Shown here in pieces: positions 36,108 to 47,052 of a DNA stretch of 64,000 bases; within the stretch, counting starts at the first letter, position 1; each line of letters starts with the position of its first letter. The position numbers and the translations under genes are program-made. The notes under the pieces were generated by a model. The model did not search any database. It was not told the origin of the DNA and saw only the letters and a program-made list of their open reading frames with translations. Source of the stretch: Glandiceps talaboti (lineage: Eukaryota; Hemichordata; Enteropneusta; Spengelidae); contig NC_135551.1 of the NCBI RefSeq assembly GCF_964340395.1, forward strand, positions 1,927,501 through 1,991,500. Reading direction: 5' to 3'.

Positions 36108-39100
36108 GCCCCGGAGACTTTTTGAACATTCCTCAGGAGTCGTTTACCTTGTACTTTGCAAAATAGTTCTCTTCATTTACCCCCGGGGGACGAGTCCCGC
36201 TCGTTGGGTATACGTATATGTACCACCCTTTGTGGTGGGGGTTTCGCCCTTTGGTCTAACATGGGTACTGCAGTTTTAGAGATAATGAGTCTAAAATAGG
36301 GTATTGGAAGGAATCACAATAAATTCTCGACTAGTTCGAAATTTCTGAAAATTTCACTAGGAGTTCCTCCAATTAATTCACTGGTGACAGTTTCATATCG
36401 GTGATTATATATTATGGTCAAAATGGGTCTAAAAAGGGTCTGGAGTTAACAACATTAACTGTTAATCAACTAAATTGTGATTTGTTACAAGTTAAGATCT
36501 GTTAGGCGCAAATGTAATGAAAACTGTTACAATGTATACAGAGAACACTCACAGAGATATACTAGTATTTACCGACAACAGAAAACAATATATAGATTGA
36601 TAAAAATCCTAAGACCCACGGCCACCGTTGAGTGTGGTGAATCTGGTCACTTGATGCCGAAAACATACTTACCTAATTCTAAGAAATTGTGATTTGTACA
36701 AGTTAGGATCAGTTAGGTGCCTATGTGCAGATGTAAACTGCTACAATGTATATACAGAGCACTCGAAGAGAAATTTAGCGCTAAAATATAAACCACGCCG
36801 CCTCCTTTGAGTTTGGTGCTCTTGTCGCTCAAAGTAATATCGGGACACGTGATACCGAAAAACCTATTGACCAAATTCAATCTGCATTTGCACGAGTCAA
36901 ATTAGTTTTACGAATCGTACTAACCAAATTGTGATTTTAAATGAAATATTGGATGGCCAGTTTGTGTACCTCCATTGGCTTTGATTTTAAAGTTAGCGAT
37001 TTTGAGTTTAAAATATATGTTACCAATATTTGAAAAATATGGTGAATCTTTAATGCGCGAATGTTATCTCCGACACATAAATTTGATAATTTGGGCAAAA
37101 CTTGATTTTGAATATGACAAATCAAATCGGTATATCACTTGGCCACTTAATGTCACGGATTGTAATGTATGAAGCCCTGGTGTGAAGATAACGTAGTGTA
37201 AAATCGGAATGCGGTCGTCAGGAACTAGACTAGGTCTTAGTATACGATAATGAGTAATTATCTGCGTTTCAAAGATTAGCAGATAATTGCTATCTGTTCG
37301 GTATGTGAATAAATTTGTCAAGTGCAGTTGCGACAGGTGCTAATGCATGATTGGTCAGTGTATGCTAACAGGTGTAACAAGTGTTACAGGTATATAAAGC
37401 GTGTTGAAAGGCCGCAGTGTGTTCAATCTCGGTTGCTAACACCCACGGTAAGACATCTAAATTATTATAATAATTAAAGTAGTTCTGTTCTTTTTCAGAC
37501 AATCCTTCAGCATTTCAACTGTTAACGTCGACACCGTTTCATGATTCTTTTTGCTTGTTTTTTTCTGTCTAGCCTATTTTGTTCCGACTGTAATAACATC
37601 ATCAAGAAGACTGTAGTACATCCATAAACTGAAAACAACTCTGAATTGCACTATTTATTAAATGTAGGGGGGGGGGGCTGAATAAACGCGTGTGGTACAT
37701 GGGGACAACAACCAACGCAAACGCAATTTGCGAGTTCTTGTTTTCATTGTATGTTTGAATTCGTATGCTTTGAAATTTAGAATAGATGATTGAATTTATT
37801 AAAATTAATTATAAGATTTTGGAACCGTATTTTAGGTATGGACAATAACAGGTTAACAAAGAAGGTTGTCATTTGGGATTATCAGAAGTAAGAACTATTT
37901 TCGATCGATTAGGTATGGACAATACATTGATTGTAGGATCAAATTGTTAGCAAACTACGGAAGAGAATGGGATCACAAGGTTATAGAGAAAGCAAAATAT
38001 ATAACATATATAACATTTAAACATCACTATAAAGTCAAACCATATGTACAAATGAATCTATCTAGGTTGCACCGCTCATACCTTGCACAAATTAGACTTG
38101 GGATTTTACCACTCCGAATAGAAACTGGTCGTTTCAGAAATGAAACTTTAGCAAATAGAATATGTATCTTCTGTAATGTAGATAAAATTGAAGATGAAAA
38201 ACACTTTGTCATGACATGTTCGTTTTATGATGACCTCAGATTAACTATTTTCACAGATGTAAATAGAGTTTTTGATACGTTTGTTGATTTAAATATTGTA
38301 CTGTACTGTACTGTACTATACTGTACTGTACTGTACTGTACTAATTAAAGTTAATTGTTATCGATGACGCCATTCTTTACTTACATCCAATCGCGTACAA
38401 GATATATTATGACATCATTGTTTAATAATAGAAGTGTAAATACTTTCTTAACTTGAGTATTAACAGTTTGTATAAAAAGGCCAGAAAAGATTTAGATGAG
38501 AAAATGTATCCATCTCGATCGTTCGAAGAGGTAATTAGCGAACCATAAATCTATGTCTGTTGAGCCATTCCTGTATACTCGTGTAATCCGGTATGGAACT
38601 TGATGTGGCGTGTAGCTATTACATGTAAACTGAACATCCCCTACAACGTTTGGAAGAAAAGTTCACAAACCGTGACACATACATATGGCCCATGACTTTA
38701 CAGAACACATTTAAATATTTTGTTGCAATGTTGTCGTTTTTGAATGTGAGTTCTATTGATTGCATTCAAAAACAAGGCTACAGTTCAACGTTTACAATCG
38801 CAAATATACGTTGCGATGCAAATATGTTATTTTCTAACTGAATAAGGCTACGATTATTGCAGTTAGTTTCATTCCTTCCATTGCCATGTGTTTGGCCTAA
38901 TTTAGTTATCATTATCACAATATTTATTAGTAATATGGGTCGATTAGATCACCATGGTAACGTTTTCAATGTACTACCATACTGGTGTACGTGGTCTTAC
39001 ACACACAAACATATCGTACAAGCACAGAGACGTATGTTGCTCGCTTCTCAAGGATAAACGTCTCTACACTTTTTGCTGTTTGTAATACTGTATAAAGTCG

Positions 39101-41143
39101 CTTTGTTAAAAAACACAAACTACTATAGCACGGATATCATGTGTAGCACACATTATGTCTACATGATGATTGTGTGGTTGTCATAGTTTCATCTCTTCAT
39201 TTATATGGACATTTATTTATCATCATCATATGCGTATTTATTTTTACTTTATTTGGTCATTTTTTGTTCATTTTTTGTATTTTTGCTCCGAAACCCGTCT
39301 TTTTACTGCGCTGTTCTTTAGATATCACACACTTTCATGCAGCCATGGGTAATTGTAATATTAGACAACATTGAGAGAAATGACCAATAGTGTGTAATCT
39401 CGTTAGAGTGGCGGCGTTAGTATTTCGATACGTTCACTTCACAAGTAAGTTTTAGTTCATACACGTACAGTCATGGTTTTTGCAAAGTTACTAAGATTTT
39501 TCGCCTCTTAAAAAAAACAATATATCTATATAACTATGCAAATTCACCGTCACTTCTGTACAACGTTATGGGGATCTCGCGTGACTTAAAAATCAATACT
39601 TCACACTTTGGACATTGAAATTACCTTTGTTATCGACCGTGACGTCATCATTTGTTTTCTATGTATTCCTGAATTGTTTGATTTACATTGTGTATTGACC
39701 ATAGAAGAATACATACCACTCACTCACCTAAGCAGTATACAAGTATTGAATTGTTGAAACATGCAAAAGGGTCAGTTAATCATAATCTCACAGCACATTA
39801 CATTAAAAAATAATCACAATGCGCTGTACAACTGATTGGAAAAACAAAACCAAAAACTCATAAAAGACAACAAAATACACTATTTGAAAATAAAACTGTT
39901 GAAACTGTTAAAAAATGTCCCGATATTAGAAAGACACTAGTTTAAAAGGCTCACATGCTAAAATAACTAGTTGTCAGTTGTGGACTCCTCAACCCCCAAT
40001 TCATAAAACTGCTATGATGCTGTTATATTGACTATTGCATATAGTATTTGTGTTTGTGTTATACAAACCTTTTAGTCCCGTTGAGAATAACACAACATAA
40101 TTCAATCCTTCTACTTAGAATGAGGAGATAGAGTGAATTCCTTCTACCACGTTGCATTGACAAATATAGTTAATTTGTTGGATATTAAAGTGCTATCACC
40201 AGGCAATTATATATTGTGTACTTCAACAATAAATGAAAGAGTACAAAAAGTCAAAAATAAGAACAAAGTGGTGACGAAAACAGTTCCACTTGCACCACCC
40301 TAGAACATCTTGACCGTTTAGGTATTTTGGGATCTCAATTAAACACCGCAATTACCATTACATCAAATGTGCATCTCTTTCTTTTTACAGGACAAAGTCT
40401 GCGCGTTGTCACCCAAGCACTCGTTTGAGATTCGACACAGTATGAGCAGTTGGTATTCATAGTAGTTGGAAAAAGAGGTAATATTAGGAGTATGTCGTTT
40501 GGCATGATAAAAAGTACCATTTGACTCTCAATAAGCGCTTTTCATGAATGCCAAACATACAACATAAAGGGCGTGTGTATTACGCGACTATTACATCATA
40601 GACCCTTGGCGTCTATGGCGAGACCAATGGACAAAAAACGTCGCGCGTATATTTACCTATAGTGGTGATGACAGTCAAACAAAAGAAGCAGGAATTAAAC
40701 CAGTCACCGAAGTCATATTTTGTCTCCCATTCGTCAGAGTTGGCGATCTTTTCTTCTTGCTGGCTGTCTTGTGTTCTTTTGGCAATTTTATTCATTTGGT
40801 GTTCATGACTAGTCAGCATATTAGTGGCTTGGGTTGTCCAGTTTTCAGGATCGTTTGACCAGATGCCATGCAATGATTGCAATAACTCTAATCTCAACAG
40901 ACTGACATCCAACGTTGGTGGTTTAGTTGAAGAACCGTCGCTGATAACTAGAGTAGTGTTATCAGTTGTCTTAGATTTCTGTCCATCTTTATGTTGTTGG
41001 TGATCTCTCTGTGATTCAGTCAACTTGAAAATAACCCCACCGAAGAGGACATATAATACTATCACTATCCATGATATCATATACCACTTAAAGTGTCTAG
41101 TACAGCCATTACTTCTCGCCTTACCCTCTGTTTTGTCTGCCAT
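34201..41143 (-). CDS. Two-pore-domain potassium channel (K2P), TRESK-like architecture, 399 aa
   Basis: Two exons, 41143-40657 and 34913-34201, join in phase 1 to 1200 nt including the stop. Layout: short N-terminus, TM1 (about 19-41, ISWIVIVLYVLFGGVIF), extracellular cap of ~105 residues with sequons at Asn62 and Asn101, pore 1 with TTIGYG (160-165), TM2 (about 171-195), a cytosolic loop of ~98 residues with an acidic cluster EEDEEGEE (255-262), TM3 (297-317), pore 2 with TTIGFGD (337-343), TM4 (354-376) and a 23-residue tail. K2P channels are dimeric plasma-membrane leak K+ channels. A long TM2-TM3 loop with a short tail is the TRESK (KCNK18) plan, but orthology cannot be settled without a tree. 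The unusually long cap is notable. Confidence 0.95.
34914..36470. other. K2P intron, left part; simple repeats
   Basis: Non-coding. It contains the CTGT/CT microsatellite listed separately. No other structure was recognised apart from a short stem around ACCACCCTTTGTGGTGGGGG at ~36222. Confidence 0.6.
35925..36106. repeat. CTGT and CT microsatellite
   Basis: (CTGT)n in three blocks separated by CTCTAAT, then pure (CT)n from about 36050. It lies in the K2P intron. Confidence 0.96.
36472..36900. repeat. Diverged ~210-bp tandem duplication
   Basis: AATTGTGATTTGTTACAAG and its following ~85 bases (to CAGAGAACACTC) recur at 36684 as AATTGTGATTTGTACAAG to CAGAGCACTCG, with indels. It lies in the K2P intron with no coding potential. 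Confidence 0.6.
37860..38290 (+). mobile_element. LINE C-terminal fragment
   Basis: The plus strand reads YLAQIRLGILPLRIETGRF then NRICIFCNVDKIEDEKHFVM and TCSFYDDLR. This is the CX2C...HX4C zinc-type end of a non-LTR ORF. It is a short 5'-truncated relic inside the K2P intron, running against the gene. Confidence 0.8.
38297..38341. repeat. TACTG pentanucleotide repeat
   Basis: Nine TACTG-type units directly after the LINE relic. Confidence 0.93.
38342..40656. other. K2P intron, right part; nothing recognised
   Basis: About 2.3 kb of AT-rich DNA with only short open frames on both strands. No repeat family shared with the rest of the window was noticed. Confidence 0.5.
40657..41143 (-). CDS. 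K2P channel exon 1 (residues 1-163): TM1, cap, start of pore 1
   Basis: Starts MADKTEGKARSNG at 41143. The donor is ACTATAG followed by GTAAAT at 40656-40655, leaving G of the filter glycine codon. The exon ends inside the selectivity filter (VITTIG), so splicing is needed to make a functional pore. The cap has a Gln/Glu/Lys-rich helix region (about 105-140). Confidence 0.94.
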
Positions 41144-41700
41144 CTTCGTTTTTACAAGGGACCTTTAGTACTGTGTCAACACTAATACTTTCACCGTGTT
41201 AAACCCATACACACACCTTATTAACATATGAACACCAGGCTGAACACGTAAGAATTCCCAGGGTAAGGATTGACAAACAATAATAGATGGGTCGATGTAA
41301 TGTGCCTATTCAAGTTCGATACTGCGATTTTCAAATATGAGGGAAATAACAATATGTAGGAATGTTCGCTTTGTAGCCTTCTTTACATTTATCTTAGACC
41401 ACGAACCATTTATGTTCTGGACACAGTCACTTGTGAACTAATATTCCATTCCAGGATGGTGATATTCTAGTCTAGGATGATCATAATACAAAATAATGAC
41501 ATTATTATAGGTATTTATGATATTCAAAAAATACCGTTACCGGTGACTGTTGCGAGATGTATGTTTCTACGCGTCTAGTGGTGATTTTTGGAACGAGAAT
41601 TAGTATTTTTAGAGGCAATAATACAAAGAACAGGGCAAAATTCAGTCTACTAGGTAGACAGCATAAATATTTTGATATGAGTACAATAAATTACCTATTA

Positions 41701-43261
41701 GGGACCGATCAGTTTCTTCGGCCTGGGGGTGGATTTGTAGGGGGGTCACCCTGTTTTTGAAATTGGCAGCGGGGGTGGGGGTCCAGCTGTTTTGAAAATT
41801 GTGGATGGGGGGGGGGGGGTCATTGTGTTTTGGATTGTGATGGAAGAAAAAATCCTTTTCTACAATGGCATATAGCCTTGTCTGAAATGTGGTACATGTG
41901 AATATTTGTTCTTGTCCCTGTTTCTTACATGATTTCTTTAATATTAGTTATTAGTTCAAGATTAACTATACATATACATATACATGTATTACTTAGCTAC
42001 CACACTAATTACAGAACATGTTACGTAAATGCTTGGCTGTTTCACAATCAATGCTTCACTGATATTACACTTTGGGGCAAAAGTGAACTTGAAGGTTTCA
42101 TAATGGTAATCTTCATAGATAGTTTATAAAAGAAGTTAATCTAAATTGTTCTACTCTTCAGTATGAACTTGTCAGAAGGGATTAATACACTTTTTATTTT
42201 GGACACTACATGTTATCGACACTACAAATCACCACATCTCATCAGATTCCAGTTTCTATTATACGCTAGGTACGGCCACCTAAAGTTCTACTAACATACC
42301 GGTGACTTTACTATACATGCAATATTAATGCCCCTATACCAATGTTACGGGCCCATTTTTGTGTGACATGGGAAACTCATTTAAAACTTACACTTACGTT
42401 AGCGTTTCGAAGCTTGGAAATATTACCTCAAAGGCTATAAATAACCTAAACATAAAAAAACTTCAGATCTGCCAGGGGGAAAACCCCAAGGACTCCCTAT
42501 AACCCCCAGAGGTCACTCATGCATTCAACCAACAATCAGACAACAACCTTTTTACTGTCATAATGGTATTAAACTTTTCTTAAATATTTTCACCCTATTC
42601 TAATTTGAGATGATATTGTCTTTTAAAGATGTGAAATGTTTACCAAGATAGTCTAAAGTTGCCTTAAACTCCAAATCTCCCCTACCAATGATACTACCAG
42701 TAGAAGTGCTGACCTTTTCCTACATGTATATAATGATGCCATTTAACTTTTTAAGAACATATTTCAACCCTATGTAAGTTATAAAGAATAGTTTCTGACA
42801 CTTGATGGTGCTGTCTTGTAAAGCATGAAGTACGTTATTGCTTGAAATGGTCTGAATAGCCTAAATATTGGCTTTAAGAGTAAAAATCCTCCAGGGCTTC
42901 AAGGGGGAGACCCCTAGGACCCCCCCCTTGAGGTGTACATACCCAGTCTCAAGCTCGTTCCCCTACCTCTTACTGTCAAGATGCTATCAAAGTATATTTC
43001 AAAAATATTTCAACCCTATGTAGTTACTTTCTATGAAACTCCTTTTGGTATATATTTACCCTGTGTAGTCAATAATTATCATGATAGAGCTAACATCACG
43101 AGTCACGAGCAAAAATACCTGTCATGTGAATATTACATATGGGGGGGGGGGTCAGCCTGTTTTTGGTTTTACAGATGGGGGGGGGGGTCAGTGACTTTTT
43201 GTCGGCCCGATTTAAGAATCCACTGCCCCCCCCCCCCCAGCTGGAGAAACTGACCGGTCCC
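41701..43261. mobile_element. Harbinger-like MITE, copy A (1.56 kb)
   Basis: TTA flanks both ends (41698-41700, 43262-43264). The left end is GGGACCGATCAGTTTCTTCG and the complement of the right end is GGGACCGGTCAGTTTCTCC, both followed by a G-rich/C-rich run. The interior matches copies B (47389-49365) and C (49443-51449) but has fewer internal ~230-bp units. A 3-bp TTA duplication with GGG-type termini is the PIF/Harbinger pattern. No transposase is present. Confidence 0.9.
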
Positions 43262-43314
43262 TTAGTACGTATCTCAGCCATTAGCTTCTTTGATACAAGC
43301 TTAGTATAGGGTAA

Positions 43315-44165
43315 AACCAGATTTAAACTGAATGCCTTCCGTAAGGGTATAGTCTTGCAATTACATGATTTATGCAAGAAATTTAGCTCTATATCTGTGA
43401 TTTTTCAAGTCCCAATGAAAGTTAGTTGTCAGAAATGCTTTCGGCTTTCTTGATCCCCTACATACCCGGGATATGGCATGTACGTGTTGAACTTCCTTCT
43501 GTCCCACCACGGCCGGGTTTACAAGTCGGTCTGTCTACTCGTTGACTATTTCACATTCATTTTAATCACTACGGGAAAATTGTCAAGGTTTTGTTGAGTG
43601 GCGCGCCCTTACTGTACACTAATTATAATAGTTTAATTATATAGAGGTCAATGTATAGGTCACCATTATTGATACATTGTCGCGAAATTTTCTTCGTAGG
43701 CTAGGCGAGGCTTGGTCTATTTTCCATATTTTGACGACATACATTTGGGTATAAATTATAGATTATTACACTTGATAAATATGTGAGAGTGTATTTATAT
43801 CCTGAGATACAGAGCTAGATAAATGATTATGTACAAGGCTTGTAACAAACAGCGGTATTTTGTTATGGAGAGAAATCGAAAAAGAACATGGTCAAATGGA
43901 GATGGTTCGAGGTCAATATAATACTTTTAATTGAAAATCTAAAAAGACATGATTTCTCTTTATTCATCTGCGCATTAGTGTGTGAAATTTGAAAATGATA
44001 TGTCCATATTTGACGGATGATAAATATTTCACCTGTTTGTGAACTCCACGCTCATTGTAAACGTATTTAAGGCCAAGGAAAAAAATGTTTTCTGGTGAGT
44101 TTGCATGACTTAAATACCCTGCCCCGGTCTGCAGATCTGCAGGGTGCAGAGCCAACTGAAACACA
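43315..44165 (-). repeat. Dispersed repeat family R1, copy 2
   Basis: Inverted relative to 3228-4085 and parallel to 63361-64000. It begins CCAGATTTAAACTGAATGCC and includes GGATATGGCATGTACG, TTGAGTGGCGCGCCC and GAACTCCACGCTCATTG. The starting 30-mer also occurs alone near 18626. Confidence 0.85.
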
Positions 44166-44730
44166 AAATAACTCTCCCTACATCAATTGCTACTTCAGGG
44201 AAGACAACTTTTAATGTGACTGCCTTCATTCATACCACATACATGTCTATCACGTGCTAAACAACTTTAGGGTGGTTACACATACAGACTTGGCAATTAA
44301 TTTGAACAATTTCATTATGCGATACCCAGCAGTATTTCAGTGCTCTGATTTGTGTATGCTGTGATCAGCAGCCGAAAGCTTGTTATTGAAGGAAAAGTAG
44401 AAATGGTATTTTGGCATGTATGTCGAACATCAATTCTATAGGTTTCAGTTGTGTAGTTTCCATGGAGATTACTATGGCAATCATCACGTTTCCATAGCAA
44501 CCACTCTCGTTCAAAGATATCAATGGTTTTTGCATAGTCAGAATCAAATTTCGACAGCATTAGCAAAAGTATTTGCATGGGTAACCCAATTCTTTTTCAA
44601 ATTTCAAATAAACATCATTCAAAAAAATATTCACAACTAATTTAAAGTATGTTGCTTAAGTTGAAAAGTTGACCAACATTCATGGATCTACTATTTTTCA
44701 TCAACTGTTGACAAAATATCTTGCTTTCAT
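44166..44730. other. Intergenic, nothing recognised
   Basis: Only short open frames and no shared repeat noticed. Confidence 0.4.
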
Positions 44731-44968
44731 TAGTCCCCGCCGGACGAAGTCCTGGACAGGGACTTATGGATTGGGTTCTGTCCGTCTGTCCGTCTGTCTG
44801 TCCGTCCATCCATCCGTCCATTCGTCCGGAGCCATTTCTTGGAGATGCCCAGACCAATTTTTTTCAAACATGGTACAGGGGCAACATACTATGGCATACA
44901 TATGCATGTCAATTTGTTTCATGATACGATCCAATATGGCAGCCTAGCAGCCATTTTGTTTGCGAATT
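44731..44968 (-). repeat. Single copy of the GTCCCCGCCGGACG repeat terminus
   Basis: AGTCCCCGCCGGACGAAGTC, a GTCC/GTCT run and the CAAACATGGTACAGGGGCAAC block are the inverted counterpart of 17320-17541. Here the body is present once instead of as a tandem array. Confidence 0.85.
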
Positions 44969-45200
44969 TTAAAACCCAATCACAGCGAGGACTATGTGTA
45001 GGCATGTTCCATGTCCAACGAGAGGACACAACATATCTAAGTCTGTTTGATTTAGGTTCACAAGTGTTGTTGCGTGATCAGAGTAGTGATACCAAAAACA
45101 ACCACATGAGGCCAAACAACATGAACCAGGTTTGAAAATGACAACATAAACTGCCAGTTCCTTAAAACCCAATCACAGCGAGGACTATTCTCAATGACTT
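44969..45200 (+). repeat. Low-copy dispersed repeat with a conserved open frame, copy 2
   Basis: Encodes VGMFHVQREDTTYLSLFD then LGSQVLLRDQSSD, nearly the same peptide as 14381-14592 (minus). A ~28-bp block, AAAACCCAATCACAGCGAGG, occurs at both ends (44973 and 45166). It lies right of the GTCCCCGCC repeat, the same two-family association as at 14.4-17.5 kb. Confidence 0.65.
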
Positions 45201-45983
45201 GTTTATTTCATGTATTATCACAGTTTAAATGCATTAATTTATGATTCAGTATATCATGTGCTGAAATACTAAATTTGTTTTGAAATTTAATCCATTTAAA
45301 ATCATCCATAAACATCCATAAATTTAAAAAGGTATGCAAATCCTAGAATACACCAAAACTACTGTCACTAGAGGGCACTCTACTTCCGAATTAGTCCGGG
45401 GACCCCCTAATTTGTTTGTCATATTTTGATTTTTCAAGTCTTTAATTACACCTGTGCAAATTTTGAAGAACCTGTAGTGTCATTAAATAAAGGATCATTC
45501 TATGCATACTTTACCGTTTACTAGAACCTGTGGTGTATCGTTCCTTTTCAGTTACACAGATGTAAGTCAGGCTGTGTACCTACTTATATCTTGCTTTTAT
45601 CCTCGTTAAACAATATTAATTAGAAACTTTGGGTTGCATTTATTGATTGGGACTGTTTTACTCTTTACTTACGCAATTCTTCGTGAACATTAACTGATTT
45701 ATAATAAAAGGACAGGGAAAATTGTATCCTTTGGACCCGGCGTTAAATCATCTTTGTTTACAATGTTCATGGGTATGACTGTTGGTATTTGTTTACTCTT
45801 TAGATAATGTCAGTTTAGAAACCGACAAAACAATAACTACGGGAAAGTATAATCAGTCGCTAGTAAAAATCAAGATCGTCTGTTGTTTTTATTGTAATGT
45901 CAGCGTACTGAATCTTACATGCCACACGCCTATCCATGCATCATAAAAAAAACCCAGAAATACTACTTTTAAAGATGCACATT
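45201..45983. other. Intergenic, nothing recognised
   Basis: AT-rich, no gene or shared repeat seen. It contains the expected cleavage zone of the solute-binding-domain gene at its right edge. Confidence 0.4.
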
Positions 45984-45989
45984 TTTATT
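45984..45989 (-). promoter_or_regulatory. Poly(A) signal AATAAA of the solute-binding-domain gene
   Basis: AATAAA on the minus strand about 86 bp past the stop codon at 46077-46075, a normal distance for a short 3' UTR. Confidence 0.7.
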
Positions 45990-46074
45990 AATATCGACAG
46001 CTATTAATAGTTCATCATCCAGAATTCATCTTGTTTGCATAAAAAGAAATTTGTACTGTTGTATGTGGTACACT

Positions 46075-46112
46075 TTAGTGGGGTGCCATACATTTGATGT
46101 CGCCCTTGTGAC
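46075..46112 (-). CDS. Solute-binding-domain gene, exon 8 (residues 321-332 and stop)
   Basis: Acceptor TTCGATTTTCAG. It encodes SHKGDIKCMAPH and a TAA stop, followed by AATAAA at 45989-45984. Its short size means it rests on phase, the acceptor and the poly(A) signal. Confidence 0.75.
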
Positions 46113-46990
46113 CTGAAAATCGAACAAAATATAAATAGTTAAGTTTACATCATGTGAATGGGCAATAACTGAGTTTGTACGATTATAAGCATGAACTATG
46201 TGGCCTATATAACCAGTTCTCACACAGTGTGTATCATGCATTGTACTTACTGAAGCATACTAAAGCAATTGACTGAACTCAAACCTGGTATTCAATGAAG
46301 ATATAACTCGTACATATAAAATAAGTGTTGAGAAAATCTCTACAGTGCTGTCAACGTTGGATTCCTTACTTCCTTCGACAATTATGGTTAAATAAAAAAA
46401 ATCATTTAAATCAGATGAAAATGTCCAAAAGTTCATAACTTTGTTATAGCACAGATAAGTAACACGTGTTACTTATCTGTGATGGTGGTTACAGTCGATC
46501 TTGTCAGAGATGCTCACATCATGTGAGAAGTGAAAATATGACACCTTGAATTGACAGGAACTCTGGATGCACATAAATGTATCCGGCATCTATCATGTGT
46601 TGATTATTGTAATCATCAAGTAGTCAGTGGTATGAAAACAGACTTGTGTTGTGGTAGTCGACAACATCAACTGTTCCAAGTTAAACAAAATGCCTGTCAT
46701 ATCATTATGAATTTCATCGACAGAGGGCGTGATACTACTTACTGTGATCATGCTGTGCTTTTTTGCAAACGGCATAGTATTTACCACTTTCCATCATGTG
46801 TCCAAGAGTTTCATCAAACCAGGCAGGCAGATGGCTATCCTCCGAAGTCATAGCATGGAAGTTTCCACTTCCACACTCAATGGAATCACCGACAGCTTCC
46901 ACATCGTCATGGAGAAGGGCATAGTTGTCAAGTAGAAATACAGCATCGATCTATACAAAACATAGATTATGTGCAAGTGCTTCACTGTAC

Positions 46991-47052
<62 letters not shown>

